Assembly: GCA_002427605.1 (NCBI GenBank)
Contig: DIRT01000003.1
Coordinates: 1 to 64,000 of the forward strand
DNA length: 64,000 bases
Direction of reading: 5' to 3'
DNA from: Bacteroidales bacterium UBA5429
Lineage (GTDB): Bacteria > Bacteroidota > Bacteroidia > Bacteroidales > WCHB1-69
A model generated the notes under the pieces. The model did not search any database and had not been told where the DNA came from. It saw only the letters and a list, made by a program, of their open reading frames with translations. A program made the translations under genes and the position numbers. Positions 36,325-44,761 of the stretch are shown here, piece by piece (within the stretch, counting starts at the first letter, position 1; each line of letters begins with the position of its first letter).

Positions 36325-36933
36325 GATAAGGGAAAGTCCGTCTTTTGCGGATTTGTCGTTAGGGGCGATGATTAACACCGTGTTAAAGAGGATTTTAGCT
36401 TCTTTTTTCTTACCTAAGAAATACTTGGTCCAGCCTGCCATGAGGTTGGAATAGTAGTCGAAAGGATATAAACTAACCACTAAATCAAAATGTTTTTCGG
36501 CTAAAGTGAAGTTTTTGCGATAATAGTAAATATTGCCTAAAGCGTAGTTTACTTTGGTGTTTGTCGGGTCGATAGCAAGTATTTTCTTGTAAGTGGCTTC
36601 AAGTTGATCGGTTTTTTTCTGTGCTTCGAGTGGATTACACAAACCGAGTAATGCCTCAACCGCTTTGGGACGTAACTTGATGGCTTGTTGATAGTAACGA
36701 ATGCTCGCATCATAATTTTTGTCTAAGTAGTAAAGCCAACCCAATCTGAGGGATTTGTGATAATCAAATCCATTTAATCCGACAAGTTCATTGATAGCAC
36801 CTTTGTAATCACCGGCTGCTTCTTTGGCGTAGCTGTTTTCGAAAAGTTTGGAAGGAGTAACCTGTGCGGAAGCTGAAAATCCAAACAGGATTAACAAGAT
36901 GAGTATTGCACTGTTTTTCTTTAAAAATTCCAT
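36319..36933 (-). CDS. Secreted TPR protein, last gene of the PqqD/ATP-grasp operon
   Basis: 204 aa with a signal peptide (ILILLILFGFSASAQ). Most of the mature protein is TPR: GDYKGAINEL, KNYDASIRYYQQAIKLRPK, ATYKKILAIDPTNTKVNYAL, KNFTLAEKHFDLVVSLYP. It is likely a periplasmic adaptor. Its start overlaps the upstream barrel gene by 13 bp, so the products are probably made in step. The stop runs directly into heptamer repeats. Confidence 0.85.
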   Translation of the reverse strand: MEFLKKNSAILILLILFGFSASAQVTPSKLFENSYAKEAAGDYKGAINELVGLNGFDYHKSLRLGWLYYLDKNYDASIRYYQQAIKLRPKAVEALLGLCNPLEAQKKTDQLEATYKKILAIDPTNTKVNYALGNIYYYRKNFTLAEKHFDLVVSLYPFDYYSNLMAGWTKYFLGKKKEAKILFNTVLIIAPNDKSAKDGLSLIK

Positions 36934-38249
36934 TTTAATCCAAGATTAATTAATTGATTGTTATACTTATACATTAATAGTTCTGTGTAATAATTGGTCA
37001 ACGCCCAACCTTCTCGTTGTGTCCACGAGTATGTGGCAGAAATAGTCAATTTTTTAAAATAGTAAGATAAACTGACATTGGTGATGAGCTTGATTGGGTC
37101 GTAGGTATCATAAACGATATAAGAACGCTCTGCCATGTGATTCAGGTGATCTCCAACACTGACCATTCCATCTAACCACATATTTCCGAATAATCTCAAA
37201 CCTATTTTTTGAGTGAAAATGGTTTGTGTACCTCTGTTTTCATGATTATCAAAAATTAAGGTTCCGGCAGTAGTTCCATAGAAGTTTAGGTTTCCCAAAG
37301 GATAATATGTAAGCTGTATTGTGGAATGAAACTGATTTGATGAAGCAAAGTCTGAATAACCAAAACAGATTTCAGGCATAAAGTACGTAAATCGTTTATT
37401 CATAAACACTAAAGCAGAAATGTTGTAATCTGTTGTTTGAGAAGATCTGATTCTCCTGCCTGCTCCATTTCCTGATACAGGAACTGCCAACTTGTTATTC
37501 TTCTCAATAGCGTAAAATCCGGCAGTAAATCCGATGGTGAAGTTGTGTTTTAATCCGATTTCTGTACCAAGATTGAATTGATGTTGTGATAATAAATCAC
37601 TTTTTCTAATGCTGTCTCGGGCAAAACTTTCAAATTTTGTAGTAAACAAGTTATAGCTTGTGTTCAATTTTACACGTTCAGAAAGATTAAATCCGATAGT
37701 TATACCTCCCAATACCATATTTTGATACTGGTTTATAGTGTCGAGATTGGCGATATCATTGCGTAGTTTTTCATTATTGTCACTGAAAGTATATCCACCG
37801 GAAAGATGGACAAAATCAACCAACGGAGAACTATAACCCAGATATTCCCGGCTGCTTTTGGGCAATCTTTTTCCCAGTATGTCAGCTTTCATATTTTGTC
37901 CGCTTAGCCGATATGCCATGTATAAACTACCTTTTAAATAAAGATCATCGGGAATATCAACCATCGCTTTTTCGTAATATTTTGCTGCTTTGGCATAGTT
38001 TTTTAACTCGTAATAAGCAATTGCTTTGCGATAATATAAATAGGGAAAAGTGATTTCCGTTTTTTCTGCTCTATTTGTTGTCTTAATCAGTGCTTTGTAA
38101 TCTTTATTTTGAAGCTGAGCAAAAGTGAGACTGTCATAATAAGCTATCTTCTTATTTTTGTTTGACTCATGGGTTCTGTGTGGCTCTTGTTGTCCTTTGA
38201 CTGTTCCCAAAAGAGTGATTGCAATGATGCTTAAAATTATTCGATACAT
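36921..38249 (-). CDS. TPR plus outer-membrane beta-barrel protein (YaiO-like layout)
   Basis: 442 aa. A signal peptide (LSIIAITLLGTVKGQ) is followed by an N-terminal TPR region (residues about 35-125, YELKNYAKAAKYYEKAMVDIP) and about 300 residues of alternating aromatic beta strands. The C-terminus is LGLKWNF, ending in the Phe typical of barrels inserted by BAM. The layout resembles the YaiO family. It overlaps the UT-M23 gene and the following TPR gene by 13 bp each. Confidence 0.78.
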   Translation of the reverse strand: MYRIILSIIAITLLGTVKGQQEPHRTHESNKNKKIAYYDSLTFAQLQNKDYKALIKTTNRAEKTEITFPYLYYRKAIAYYELKNYAKAAKYYEKAMVDIPDDLYLKGSLYMAYRLSGQNMKADILGKRLPKSSREYLGYSSPLVDFVHLSGGYTFSDNNEKLRNDIANLDTINQYQNMVLGGITIGFNLSERVKLNTSYNLFTTKFESFARDSIRKSDLLSQHQFNLGTEIGLKHNFTIGFTAGFYAIEKNNKLAVPVSGNGAGRRIRSSQTTDYNISALVFMNKRFTYFMPEICFGYSDFASSNQFHSTIQLTYYPLGNLNFYGTTAGTLIFDNHENRGTQTIFTQKIGLRLFGNMWLDGMVSVGDHLNHMAERSYIVYDTYDPIKLITNVSLSYYFKKLTISATYSWTQREGWALTNYYTELLMYKYNNQLINLGLKWNF

Positions 38250-40405
38250 AAGTTAAGATTCTGTGATTTAATTTCGATTTTTGATTGTGATATAACTATG
38301 CTATATTCTGTACCCGGCTGTTTTTTCCAAAAAGATTTGACCTCAACCTGATTGAGATACTCAGCATATTCAGGATAAAATGGATTGTCCATCCGATGCA
38401 ATTTAGATGAAAAATTGACCTGACTGAGCAGTACAATCGGAGCAAGAAAATCTTGTAGCCATTTGATGGAGAGAGGCAACTCTTTTGATAGTGGAATGAT
38501 ATCTTTCACTTCAATAGTTTGCTCTCCGGTCAATAAAAGTCTAAAGCAACTACGATAGAAGGTATAGAGTGCAGAGTTTTTCTTTCCTTCAAAATCGGTA
38601 AAGTAAAACATAGTGCCATCATTCACAAAGTAAGCAGTTGAGTTTGACTTTTCGCAGTGAATATAAGTATTGTTATATGCATTGGTTGCTACCTTCCAGG
38701 TTAATACTTCTCCGTTATAGTTGACATTCAATTCTCTGCCGGGCTTGAAATTGAACGCACTGTAAATCAAGTCCAAACTGTTCACATTATATACAATGGC
38801 ATTTTCGGAAGGAATTTCACCAATTCTTAAGATGGGCTTTCCATCGGTTTTTTCAAAATAGTACCCGAATGGATAGCGATATGTTTTTGCACCAATTTCA
38901 GGCGTTAGCTGAACCTGGAAGTGGAGGTGTGGCTCGGGTGAGCGTCCGGAGTTACCGCAAGAGGCAAGTATCGTACCTTTTGTTACATAATCCCCGACTT
39001 GAACTTTAAAACTGTCCTGCTTTAAGTGGCTGATTTGAGTAAAAAGTCCATTCAAGTGGTTGAGAATAATGGTGTTGCCCCAATTTTTATTGGTATTGAC
39101 ATCGCCGATTTCATTATCCTTTGTAATATTGCTAATTTGATACACATACCCATCAGCAGGAGCTAAAACAGGCTTATTGTAACAGTAATAATCCTCTTTT
39201 TGGGATCCGGGTAATGCGTAGGTTCTATTCTCATCCGTAATAACAAAATCGAGTGCACTTCCCCATTCACCCAAATGGGTGATTTCTCCATTATATCCCT
39301 GACTGACAGTCCATTCACCCATAAATGGGAGTTTCATCTTAAAGGGTATATCATTTTCGAAACGTTGTGCATAGTTTCTGCTTTTGTACACCGTTTTTTC
39401 GGGATCGTAATATTGTATATATGGAAAAATAAAAAATTTATTGAATGTACGATGGATTAATACGTAGATCACTACAATGGATAATATACTGAATGACAGA
39501 GTGTATGACGATAAACCTGTTCCGGCAATCAGTTTTTCAATACCGGCATACAGTAGGAAAAGTATGGGTGTAAATACTGCTACAAGTAGATAGCTGTGGA
39601 TATTGGGGATGATGAAAAAACAACCCATTGCGATTCCCCAGAAAATAAAGTTTGTTCCCGCCAGGTTGGCAGTCAATAACTGCAAATCAAACCCTACGAT
39701 TTTACCAATTACAAAAGCACAGAAAAATCCGAGAAATGCAACTGTCGATTTAATACGGGAATGGATGAGCAATGCAATGGTAATCAAAACTCCCACTAAA
39801 ATACTATCTGTAAAAAAGAGAGATGCCAGCGTTTTAAAATAGAGGTGAATGAGTTGAGGAAACTGAACATGATCCAACGAATGTACTAAGTCATACCACG
39901 GAACACTCATTTGCTTGGCTAACAGCAATGTAAAGCGGTCAAATTGAGTAATCAGTTCAATATTGGCAAAGTTTCGGAATGCAAAGTCGATAATAAAACT
40001 GGTAATCACAAAAGGCAAAGTGAGTAACGGTAAGTTTTTCTTTGAAAGTACCGTTTCGAGCCAAATGGTAAGTAAAAATGAGAGTATGATGGCAAAGATG
40101 AAAAAGAGTAAAAAGGAGTGGTTGAAATAAAACTTATTCATCAAGCTCATACCCATGAAGACAGCATTAAATCCGTAGATACCGGTAGCAATCTTATCTC
40201 TGGAAAAACCGAGTAAGTGAGAGAGTAAATTGGTAATGATGACCGCTACCAATCCTCCTAACCCGATTCGGAGATCCAGCATGCTTAAAATGAGTACGAG
40301 AACAGCAAGCCAGGTCTGCATTGAGAAGAAGATCTGGCCATAGCTGTTGAGGGTTGCTTTCAGATGTAGGGTCATGAAAGACTTGAGGGTGGTTTTATCT
40401 TGCAT
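38237..40405 (-). CDS. Urea-transporter domain fused to M23 metallopeptidase domain
   Basis: 722 aa. Residues about 1-330 are a UT-family membrane channel (ATGIYGFNAVFMGMSL, LPLLTLPFVITSF, SMQTWLAVLVLIL), the fold that carries urea or short amides. Residues about 355-545 are an M23 peptidase (LytM-like): HLGEWGSALDF gives the first His/Asp, GNSGRSPEPHLHFQV the HxH zinc ligands. A further beta-rich tail reaches residue 722. The peptidase should lie in the periplasm and could cut peptidoglycan bridges. I know of no described function for this fusion. It is fourth in a six-gene operon, 19 bp after the decarboxylase. Confidence 0.85.
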   Translation of the reverse strand: MQDKTTLKSFMTLHLKATLNSYGQIFFSMQTWLAVLVLILSMLDLRIGLGGLVAVIITNLLSHLLGFSRDKIATGIYGFNAVFMGMSLMNKFYFNHSFLLFFIFAIILSFLLTIWLETVLSKKNLPLLTLPFVITSFIIDFAFRNFANIELITQFDRFTLLLAKQMSVPWYDLVHSLDHVQFPQLIHLYFKTLASLFFTDSILVGVLITIALLIHSRIKSTVAFLGFFCAFVIGKIVGFDLQLLTANLAGTNFIFWGIAMGCFFIIPNIHSYLLVAVFTPILFLLYAGIEKLIAGTGLSSYTLSFSILSIVVIYVLIHRTFNKFFIFPYIQYYDPEKTVYKSRNYAQRFENDIPFKMKLPFMGEWTVSQGYNGEITHLGEWGSALDFVITDENRTYALPGSQKEDYYCYNKPVLAPADGYVYQISNITKDNEIGDVNTNKNWGNTIILNHLNGLFTQISHLKQDSFKVQVGDYVTKGTILASCGNSGRSPEPHLHFQVQLTPEIGAKTYRYPFGYYFEKTDGKPILRIGEIPSENAIVYNVNSLDLIYSAFNFKPGRELNVNYNGEVLTWKVATNAYNNTYIHCEKSNSTAYFVNDGTMFYFTDFEGKKNSALYTFYRSCFRLLLTGEQTIEVKDIIPLSKELPLSIKWLQDFLAPIVLLSQVNFSSKLHRMDNPFYPEYAEYLNQVEVKSFWKKQPGTEYSIVISQSKIEIKSQNLNLCIE

Positions 40406-40424
40406 TATCTGATAATATCACAAA

Positions 40425-41771
40425 TTATTTTAGGTGTTCCGGTACTACTTCACAATCTACAATAGTATTTACTGTTTCTTGCTTGCGGATCAGGTGTACT
40501 TCTCCTTTTGTATCAATCATTACCACATTGGGTCTCATCGTAATAAACTGCATCCATTGGGTCATATTGTATGCTCCCACTTCATGTACAACGACGCGGT
40601 CATCCTTTTTCAAGATGGGCATAATCACACTTTCGCGGATAGCATCAATATTCATGCACAAAGGACCATAAAGTGTGGTTTCTTCAACATGTTGAGTGAA
40701 ATCCTGAGCAGGTGAAACACGGTGATTGTACCAAAACGAGGTAAACATAATATTGATACCAATATCCAGTACGGTAGCTCTGCGACCATCGGCTAGACGT
40801 TTTGTTGCTAACACTGTTCCAAGCAAATAACCCGCTTCGTCAATCAATGCACGACCAGTTTCTAAAATTAATAATGGTAGTTCATCAGGACGGAAACCGA
40901 ATTGCAGAATAGTAGTGGTAATTGCTTCAGCGTAATCATCAAAAGTGGGAATAATGTCGCTTCCTTGCAAATAGGATCCTTTGAGCGTATTGGCTGAGCA
41001 AAAGCCACCACCCATATCCAAATATTTTACATGTTTTCCTGTTGTATTGGCGTATGCAAAAGCCAATTCACACATTTTGCGTGCAGCTACTGCATAAGCG
41101 TTAGCGGTCAACATATAAGTTCCAATATGGCAATGGAGTCCTTCTAATTGTAGTTTCTCTTGGGCAATAATTTTTACAATGGCATTCCAGGCTTGTCCAT
41201 TTTCGTAGTTAAAACCGAATCTGTCCCATTGTGGATAAACACCGGTATCCATGTTGACACGAATGGCAACTCGTGCTTTAACATCTTCTCTCTCTTCCAT
41301 AATTTCAATCAGCATGAACAGTTCATCGAAATGGTCGATATGAATAAGAGAGCGATTTTCAACTGCCATGATCAAATCTTCTCTGGATTTATCCGGTCCG
41401 TTGAAAATAATTAGATTACCGGGAACACCATTGCGGAGCGCTTTCTGATATTCAAATCCGGAAACAACTTCCGCCCAGCTGCCCTCTTGATGGAAAACCT
41501 GACAAACCGCATTCAAGTAGTTTGTTTTGTAACTCCACGCAAATTGCACTTTGGGATAGCGCATTCTAAACGCTTTTAGGGCTTTTTGATAAGTTTGACG
41601 AATGGTTCTTTCACTGATCACAAAGAGTGGTGAGCCATATTGGTCCATTAAATCGGCAATAGCCACATTATCAATGAATTTTACTGGTGTATATTCTGTA
41701 CGACTGCCGAATTTATTCATCATTCCGGCATTCAATTTTTGTATTGTTGGACTTTCGTAATTGGGTTTCAT
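40425..41771 (-). CDS. PLP-dependent decarboxylase, fold type III (DAP/ornithine decarboxylase-like)
   Basis: 448 aa alanine-racemase-like barrel plus beta domain. The PLP lysine is in FAWSYKTNYLN, the PLP-phosphate loop is DMGGGFCSAN, the ring-contact His is in LHCHIGT, and the ETGRAL block is the E-x-G-R motif. YGPLCMNIDAI and VHEVGAYNMTQWMQF supply the C-terminal active-site Cys-x-x-D and GAY motifs. The substrate may be a basic or diamino acid (DAP, lysine, arginine, carboxynorspermidine). Clustering with a PqqD and an ATP-grasp gene argues against housekeeping lysA. Confidence 0.85.
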   Translation of the reverse strand: MKPNYESPTIQKLNAGMMNKFGSRTEYTPVKFIDNVAIADLMDQYGSPLFVISERTIRQTYQKALKAFRMRYPKVQFAWSYKTNYLNAVCQVFHQEGSWAEVVSGFEYQKALRNGVPGNLIIFNGPDKSREDLIMAVENRSLIHIDHFDELFMLIEIMEEREDVKARVAIRVNMDTGVYPQWDRFGFNYENGQAWNAIVKIIAQEKLQLEGLHCHIGTYMLTANAYAVAARKMCELAFAYANTTGKHVKYLDMGGGFCSANTLKGSYLQGSDIIPTFDDYAEAITTTILQFGFRPDELPLLILETGRALIDEAGYLLGTVLATKRLADGRRATVLDIGINIMFTSFWYNHRVSPAQDFTQHVEETTLYGPLCMNIDAIRESVIMPILKKDDRVVVHEVGAYNMTQWMQFITMRPNVVMIDTKGEVHLIRKQETVNTIVDCEVVPEHLK

Positions 41772-41775
41772 ATTA

Positions 41776-41803
41776 AATTTAGAATTTAGATTTTAGAATT
41801 TAG
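41776..41803. repeat. Heptamer tandem repeat AATTTAG x4
   Basis: Four 7-bp units (the third ATTTTAG) in the 54-bp gap between the ATP-grasp and decarboxylase genes, the only gap of note in that operon. Confidence 0.85.
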
Positions 41804-41825
41804 AATTAAATTTGAACATAGATTT

Positions 41826-42875
41826 TTATTTTTCTCCGGTGGTGGAGATTTTTTGGAATTCTGCAATATCCACGATGAGATCGTAAGAGTAACGGATAAA
41901 CATTTTTCCGCTTTGATATTCTGTAAAAGGTTGAACTTCTTCACCGAGTGCCATTTTGACAAGCGCTTCAGGGTGATTTTGTCCGCAGCCATTGGCAAGG
42001 TATACCCAGGCAGGGAAACGGGGGTTCATTTCAAGCAGGTAATATTCGTCATTTTTGGTTTTGATAAACTCCAATTCGCAACCGCCACGCCATTTGCTGT
42101 TTTCGATTACTTTTTTGGAAATTTCCAATAGTTCATCATCTTCCAATGAAATACCTGACCATGCTTTACCTTTATCAGTAATGTATAACTTTCGCATGGC
42201 GACAGCACCGATACAAGTACCTTTCCCGTCACCAATAGCGGTTACGTTCACTTCCGTGCCGGTTACAAACTCTTGAACAATAACGGGATATCCCCATTTT
42301 GCAACTACTTTATAAAAAAAGTTAGTGGCTTGTTCGTATGTTTGAGCAATATAAGCATCATAATAACGACCTTTGATTACCATGGGATAATGCAATCTTT
42401 CTTCCAGTTTTCTGATCTCCATTACCTGGTTAATCATTTGGCTTTCAGGAACTTTCACACCGTATTTCTCGCCAAATTTACCTAATTCCGACTTTTGACG
42501 TTCATCAAAAATGACTTGTGATGGCAGAAAAGTAGCAATGTTCAGTTCCTTTTTAAGATCATCCTGAATTTTGATAAAATTGTGCAATTCAGCATCAAAA
42601 TTGGGGATCAGCACGTCGATTTTTTCCTGACTGGCAATATATCTCAATCTCTCTTTGAGTACGGAAGAACCGGCAGTCGGCAAAGGCAATTGGTACACTT
42701 TATCCACCAAATCCTCCATATAGATTCCGGGTTCCAATGTTTCGTAGGATAAACCTATAATGCGAACATCCAGGCTTTCACTCTCTTTCAAACCGCGAAT
42801 AACGGGAATTCCCGGTCCCGGACTGTCAATATTATTGAGTCCGGTAGCTGCTACAGTAACTTTCCTCTTAGTCAT
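41826..42875 (-). CDS. ATP-grasp carboxylate-amine ligase-like protein
   Basis: 349 aa, with a CPSase-like N-terminal pre-ATP-grasp domain (VTVAATGLNNIDSPGPGIPV) and an ATP-grasp domain. Key blocks are YPMVIKGRYYDAYIAQ, VIVQEFVTGTEVNVTAIG, GGCELEFIKTKNDEYYLLEM and MNPRFPAWVYLA (Mg-ATP Glu/Asn). It should activate a carboxylate as acyl phosphate and join it to an amine or thiol. The acceptor is unknown; the 8-bp overlap with the PqqD gene points to the small carrier-like protein as partner. Confidence 0.85.
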   Translation of the reverse strand: MTKRKVTVAATGLNNIDSPGPGIPVIRGLKESESLDVRIIGLSYETLEPGIYMEDLVDKVYQLPLPTAGSSVLKERLRYIASQEKIDVLIPNFDAELHNFIKIQDDLKKELNIATFLPSQVIFDERQKSELGKFGEKYGVKVPESQMINQVMEIRKLEERLHYPMVIKGRYYDAYIAQTYEQATNFFYKVVAKWGYPVIVQEFVTGTEVNVTAIGDGKGTCIGAVAMRKLYITDKGKAWSGISLEDDELLEISKKVIENSKWRGGCELEFIKTKNDEYYLLEMNPRFPAWVYLANGCGQNHPEALVKMALGEEVQPFTEYQSGKMFIRYSYDLIVDIAEFQKISTTGEK

Positions 42876-43113
42876 TGGTAATCAATTGATAGCTTTTTAG
42901 CATGCTTAAGAAATCATTTAAATCTTTTTCGGCAGTATAAGTATCCAACTCATACTCATCCATCAGGCTTTGAAGAATAGCCTCTATAGTTTCCTCCTCT
43001 TTTAGTTTTTGGAGAATAAAAACGCCCGTTTCATTGACACTGAAACTATCTCCTGTCAGCGGATTGAAGATAAAGCCATTTTCGCTAATTGCGATGTTTT
43101 TTCTAACTTTCAT
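42868..43113 (-). CDS. PqqD-like peptide-chaperone protein
   Basis: 81 aa. The winged-helix PqqD pattern is clear: ISENGFIFNPLTGDSFSVNE (the ...L....G..y.lN..g core), then VFILQKLKEEETIEAILQSL and AEKDLNDFLSML. PqqD-fold proteins (RiPP recognition elements) bind leader peptides and present them to modifying enzymes. No short precursor-peptide ORF is evident next to it, so the client is unknown. It is the first gene after the structured RNA and overlaps the ATP-grasp gene by 8 bp. Confidence 0.82.
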   Translation of the reverse strand: MKVRKNIAISENGFIFNPLTGDSFSVNETGVFILQKLKEEETIEAILQSLMDEYELDTYTAEKDLNDFLSMLKSYQLITND

Positions 43114-43250
43114 TTTGCTTTATTTGTGTTAAATTGTGTGATTTTTTAATTATTGTTAACTTTAGTGCTCAAATTGATCATTCTTATTAGACCCTGTTTG
43201 GAGAAAAAGTTGCCCTATATTTTCATTTTTTTGTTTTTTATTTTGTTATT

Positions 43251-43361
43251 AAAAAATAAGGGGGGAAGCCAATCCATACCACATCTTATCTTTCATCGGA
43301 AAGAAGCCTTTTCTAAGCTTTAAGATGCTGTTCTGTCATTCAGAATTGGCTGTTTTTTTCG
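43251..43361 (-). ncRNA. Candidate structured small RNA or leader of the PqqD operon
   Basis: About 110 nt on the minus strand behind a TAACTTTG promoter box. The closing stem AGCCAAT (43345-43351) pairs perfectly with ATTGGCT (43267-43273). Inside, GCATCTTA pairs with TAAGATGT, TTCTG/CAGAA form a 5-bp hairpin, CTTTC/GAAAG another, and AAGC/GCTT a third. It ends CCCCCC and a T-rich run, like a terminator. It could be a Bacteroidetes 6S-type RNA, an unnamed sRNA, or an attenuator leader for the operon that starts about 140 bp later. Confidence 0.55.
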
Positions 43362-43367
43362 AACCTG

Positions 43368-43375
43368 CAAAGTTA
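43368..43375 (-). promoter_or_regulatory. -7 promoter box for the structured RNA / PqqD operon
   Basis: TAACTTTG on the minus strand, about 255 bp before the PqqD ATG and 7 bp before the predicted RNA start. Confidence 0.6.
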
Positions 43376-43430
43376 TACTTTTTTTCTTACAAATTACAAA
43401 CAATTATGTACAATTAGTATTTGCACTATC

Positions 43431-43444
43431 CGTAATTCGTAATT
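43431..43444. repeat. Heptamer repeat CGTAATT x2
   Basis: Two 7-bp units just ahead of repeat R copy C, the same arrangement as at 17771-17876. Confidence 0.75.
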
Positions 43445-43475
43445 GATCACTGCATATCAAAAATGGTATAACATT

Positions 43476-43526
43476 CCAGAGTGGGGTGATGAATTGACCA
43501 CAAAGACAAAATATAATCTGCCCCCC
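43476..43526 (+). repeat. Dispersed repeat R, copy C
   Basis: Begins CCAGAGTGGGG and ends CTGCCCCCC. It is similar to copy B, including about 25 bp upstream (CATATCAAAAATGGT). Confidence 0.75.
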
Positions 43527-43543
43527 AATTATTTAAAATACCA

Positions 43544-43578
43544 AATAAGAAAGAAGAAATAAGAAATAAGAAGTAAGA
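43544..43578. repeat. Degenerate heptamer repeat AATAAGA x5
   Basis: Units AATAAGA, AAGAAGA, AATAAGA, AATAAGA, AGTAAGA. Confidence 0.75.
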
Positions 43579-43584
43579 AATGCT

Positions 43585-43612
43585 GTAAAGACGCAATGCT
43601 TTGCATCTCTAT
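43585..43612. repeat. Palindromic dispersed repeat
   Basis: AGACGCAA and TTGCATCT are inverted arms with one mismatch, flanked by GTAA and CTATGA. It resembles the palindromic repeats at 113-140. Confidence 0.6.
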
Positions 43613-43627
43613 GATAAAAAGTTGATT

Positions 43628-43641
43628 CCGAAATCCGAAAT
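43628..43641. repeat. Heptamer repeat CCGAAAT x2
   Basis: Two units just before the capA promoter box; three units of the same sequence are at 17740. Confidence 0.75.
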
Positions 43642-43649
43642 GTTTGTTG

Positions 43650-43657
43650 TATCTTTG
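43650..43657 (+). promoter_or_regulatory. -7 promoter box for capA
   Basis: TATCTTTG, 19 bp before the ATG at 43677. It rules out the TTG start at 43644, which lies upstream of it. Confidence 0.6.
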
Positions 43658-43676
43658 CACCAGTAAAACTCCAATC

Positions 43677-44753
43677 ATGGAAGATATGCGATATATTTTG
43701 ACTTTTATTCTTATTTTCGCATCTGTATCGTTGATTGGACAATCGCACCATCAAAATTCCAGACCTAAAACAGTCAAAATAATGGCTGTTGGAGATGTTA
43801 TGTTGGGGACAAATTTCCCGGACAGCACTTACCTTTCACCTGTCGATGGAAGGGAACTTTTACTTCCGGTTAAGAAAATTATCAGCAAAGGGGACGTTTC
43901 ATTTGCTAATTTGGAGGGCGTATTTCTGACCGGTGAGGGGGAACTCAAAAAATGTCAGGATTCTACAAAATGTTATGCTTTTAAAATGCCGGATCACTAC
44001 GTTGATTATTTTGTGGATGCCGGATTTAATTTGTTGAGCATAGCCAATAATCATATCCGTGACTTTGGAGCAACGGGAACAGCCAATACCGTCAGACTGC
44101 TGGATTCATCAGGGATTCATTATGCCGGTTTGGTTGAGTATCCGTATGTCACTTTTGAAAAGGATGGAATTCGCTACGGTTTTGTGGCGTTTGCACACAA
44201 TAAGGGAACGGTCAAAATGAATGATTACGCCAATGCAAGAAAAATTATTTCTCATTTGGATTCCATTAGTGATATTGTCATCGTCTCTTTTCACGGGGGA
44301 GCGGAAGGAGTAGCGATGAGACATATTACCCGCGAAACGGAAATCTTTCTGGAGGAGGATAGAGGCAATCCTTATGAATTTGCACGCATGGCAATCGATG
44401 CCGGTGCTGATCTTGTGCTGGGTCACGGTCCTCACGTTCCCCGCGCTGTTGACCTGTACAAAGGCCGATTCATCGCCTATAGTCTGGGCAATTTCGCAAC
44501 TTACAAGCGCTTTAATCTGTCGGGAATGAATGGAATTGCTCCCATTCTCGAATTGTATTTAAATGAAAGCGGAGAGTTTATTTCCGGTAAAATTCACTCT
44601 ATCAAACAAATAGGAGAGGGTGGTCCCGTTCCGGATATATATCATCGCGCCTTAAAAGAGATCAGAAAATTAACCGAAGAAGACCTTCCCGAGTGCACTT
44701 TAAAGATAGGTGCCGATGGAACAATAACGCGAGGGGAGGAAGAGAAGAAATAG
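43677..44753 (+). CDS. CapA-like metallophosphatase family protein
   Basis: About 358 aa from the ATG at 43677, with a signal peptide (LTFILIFASVSLIGQ). The PGA_cap/CapA calcineurin-like fold is seen in IMAVGDVMLGTNFPD, VSFANLEGV, LLSIANNHIRDFG, VIVSFHGGAEG and LVLGHGPHVPRAVDLY (metal-binding D, N, H residues). CapA takes part in poly-gamma-glutamate export, but capBC are absent here, so a different envelope role is likely. A Sel1 protein gene follows 8 bp later. Confidence 0.85.
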   Translation: MEDMRYILTFILIFASVSLIGQSHHQNSRPKTVKIMAVGDVMLGTNFPDSTYLSPVDGRELLLPVKKIISKGDVSFANLEGVFLTGEGELKKCQDSTKCYAFKMPDHYVDYFVDAGFNLLSIANNHIRDFGATGTANTVRLLDSSGIHYAGLVEYPYVTFEKDGIRYGFVAFAHNKGTVKMNDYANARKIISHLDSISDIVIVSFHGGAEGVAMRHITRETEIFLEEDRGNPYEFARMAIDAGADLVLGHGPHVPRAVDLYKGRFIAYSLGNFATYKRFNLSGMNGIAPILELYLNESGEFISGKIHSIKQIGEGGPVPDIYHRALKEIRKLTEEDLPECTLKIGADGTITRGEEEKK

Positions 44754-44761
44754 GAAAAATC

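Larger units (their letters stand above)
43114..43676. other. Intergenic region with ncRNA candidate and repeats
   Basis: 563 bp between the PqqD operon and capA. It holds a candidate structured RNA (43251-43361) with promoter, CGTAATT heptamers (43431-43444), dispersed repeat R copy C (43476-43526), an AATAAGA-type heptamer array (43544-43578), a palindromic repeat (43585-43612), CCGAAAT heptamers (43628-43641) and the capA promoter. Confidence 0.8.

Noticed and set aside
40425..41771. Housekeeping lysA (diaminopimelate decarboxylase)
   Set aside because: The fold fits, but motif variants (SYKTN for the usual YAxKAN) and the operon setting point to a specialised enzyme.
43677..44753. Poly-gamma-glutamate capsule synthesis
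   Set aside because: CapA fold only; no capB, capC or capD genes nearby.
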